DNA of 7,606 nucleotides from Chloroflexi bacterium RBG_16_57_11 (lineage in GTDB: Bacteria > Chloroflexota > Anaerolineae > Anaerolineales > UBA4823): positions 28,717 through 36,322 of the forward strand of contig MGNS01000117.1 in assembly GCA_001795165.1 (NCBI GenBank). Reading direction: 5' to 3'. The notes beneath the pieces are model-generated. The model worked only from the letters and a program-made list of their open reading frames with translations, ran no database searches and was not told where the DNA came from. Positions 7,458 to 7,606 of this stretch are shown in pieces (within the stretch, counting starts at the first letter, position 1; each line of letters opens with the position of its first letter). Made by a program: the position numbers and the translations under genes.

Positions 7458-7568
7458 CTAGGGTGAACAGGTCTTGTATTCCAAGCAGGCTTCGACGAAT
7501 TCCAGTCGACCGTGCTTATCTGTTAGTACATAGCTAGTTTTTGGTGCAAAACGCGCTCCAAAGCGAAC
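7458..7568 (-). pseudogene. C-terminal remnant of a second sulfatase-like hydrolase
   Basis: The minus-strand reading frame ending at TAG 7458-7460 encodes 36 residues that resemble the end of the neighbouring hydrolase. TSYVL is identical, the next six residues keep the spacing, and LEFVEACLEYKTCSP matches LDFIDACAAYQACLP at 7 of 15 positions with most others conservative. An FG pair further upstream also aligns, with a two-residue length difference. Above this, the frame is closed by TAA at 7569-7571 and again at 7581-7583, so the homology does not continue in frame to the window edge. This points to a decayed or frameshifted tandem copy; the rest lies outside the window. A frameshift near 7570 in an otherwise long gene is the alternative. 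Confidence 0.62.
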
Positions 7569-7606
7569 TTACCCACAGGTTTATACGTCGTACCTTACCA
7601 ATTGAT

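Noticed and set aside
7434..7500. Possible minus-strand promoter TTGGAA / TAGATA upstream of the hydrolase
   Set aside because: The -10 match is only about 3 of 6, and the region codes for the paralogue remnant; the match is at chance level.
7572..7606. Minus-strand frame open to the window edge that might carry the upstream part of the hydrolase paralogue
   Set aside because: It reads VRRINLWVSSLWSAF where the intact protein has FRLIFNTYFG; the resemblance is too weak to claim a specific frameshift.

Overview
The window holds three plus-strand genes followed by one convergent minus-strand gene, and ends in a broken copy of a relative of that last gene. Bacterial signals are clear: a perfect TATAAT -10 box, GGAGG-type ribosome binding sites and a hairpin with a T-rich tract. 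The gene content suggests a member of the Chloroflexota, probably the Anaerolineae. The main reason is the second gene, a two-pass membrane protein with a long acidic linker and a C-terminal DUF4332 helix-hairpin-helix domain, a style I associate with that phylum. This placement is inference from memory of protein families; no search was run.

Region by region: (i) 2-2470, plus strand, 5' end cut off: a large fused enzyme with an ADP-forming acyl-CoA synthetase (alpha and beta parts) followed by a GNAT acetyltransferase domain, of Pat/PatZ architecture but retaining the SHTG histidine. It is closed by a rho-independent-like terminator. (ii) 2546-2625: a compact promoter region with a TTGATT/TATAAT promoter embedded in several perfect palindromes, driving (iii) 2626-4104, a membrane-anchored DUF4332 protein of unknown function. 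(iv) 4105-4206: an intergenic stretch dominated by a perfect 13-bp hairpin, then a strong ribosome binding site for (v) 4207-5748, a soluble class I-type HMG-CoA reductase with an unrecognised N-terminal extension of about 130 residues. (vi) 5749-5816: a short convergent gap with an imperfect stem. (vii) 7433-5817, minus strand: a five-helix membrane protein with an extracytoplasmic sulfatase/phosphatase-type hydrolase domain. (viii) 7568-7458, minus strand: the C-terminal remnant of a second such hydrolase, 24 bases upstream of the intact one.

The genes do not form one obvious pathway. Two involve acyl-CoA chemistry: the synthetase/acetyltransferase interconverts acyl-CoA and acid and may acetylate proteins, while HMG-CoA reductase commits acetyl-CoA-derived carbon to mevalonate and isoprenoids. 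The DUF4332 protein and the hydrolase are both membrane or envelope proteins. The terminator after gene 1 and the promoter before gene 2 argue that gene 1 is transcribed separately; genes 2 and 3 could share a transcript interrupted or processed at the hairpin. No CRISPR array, tRNA, rRNA or insertion sequence was seen. The most unusual points are the palindrome-rich promoter of gene 2, the hairpin before the reductase, the N-terminal extension of the reductase and the decayed hydrolase paralogue.
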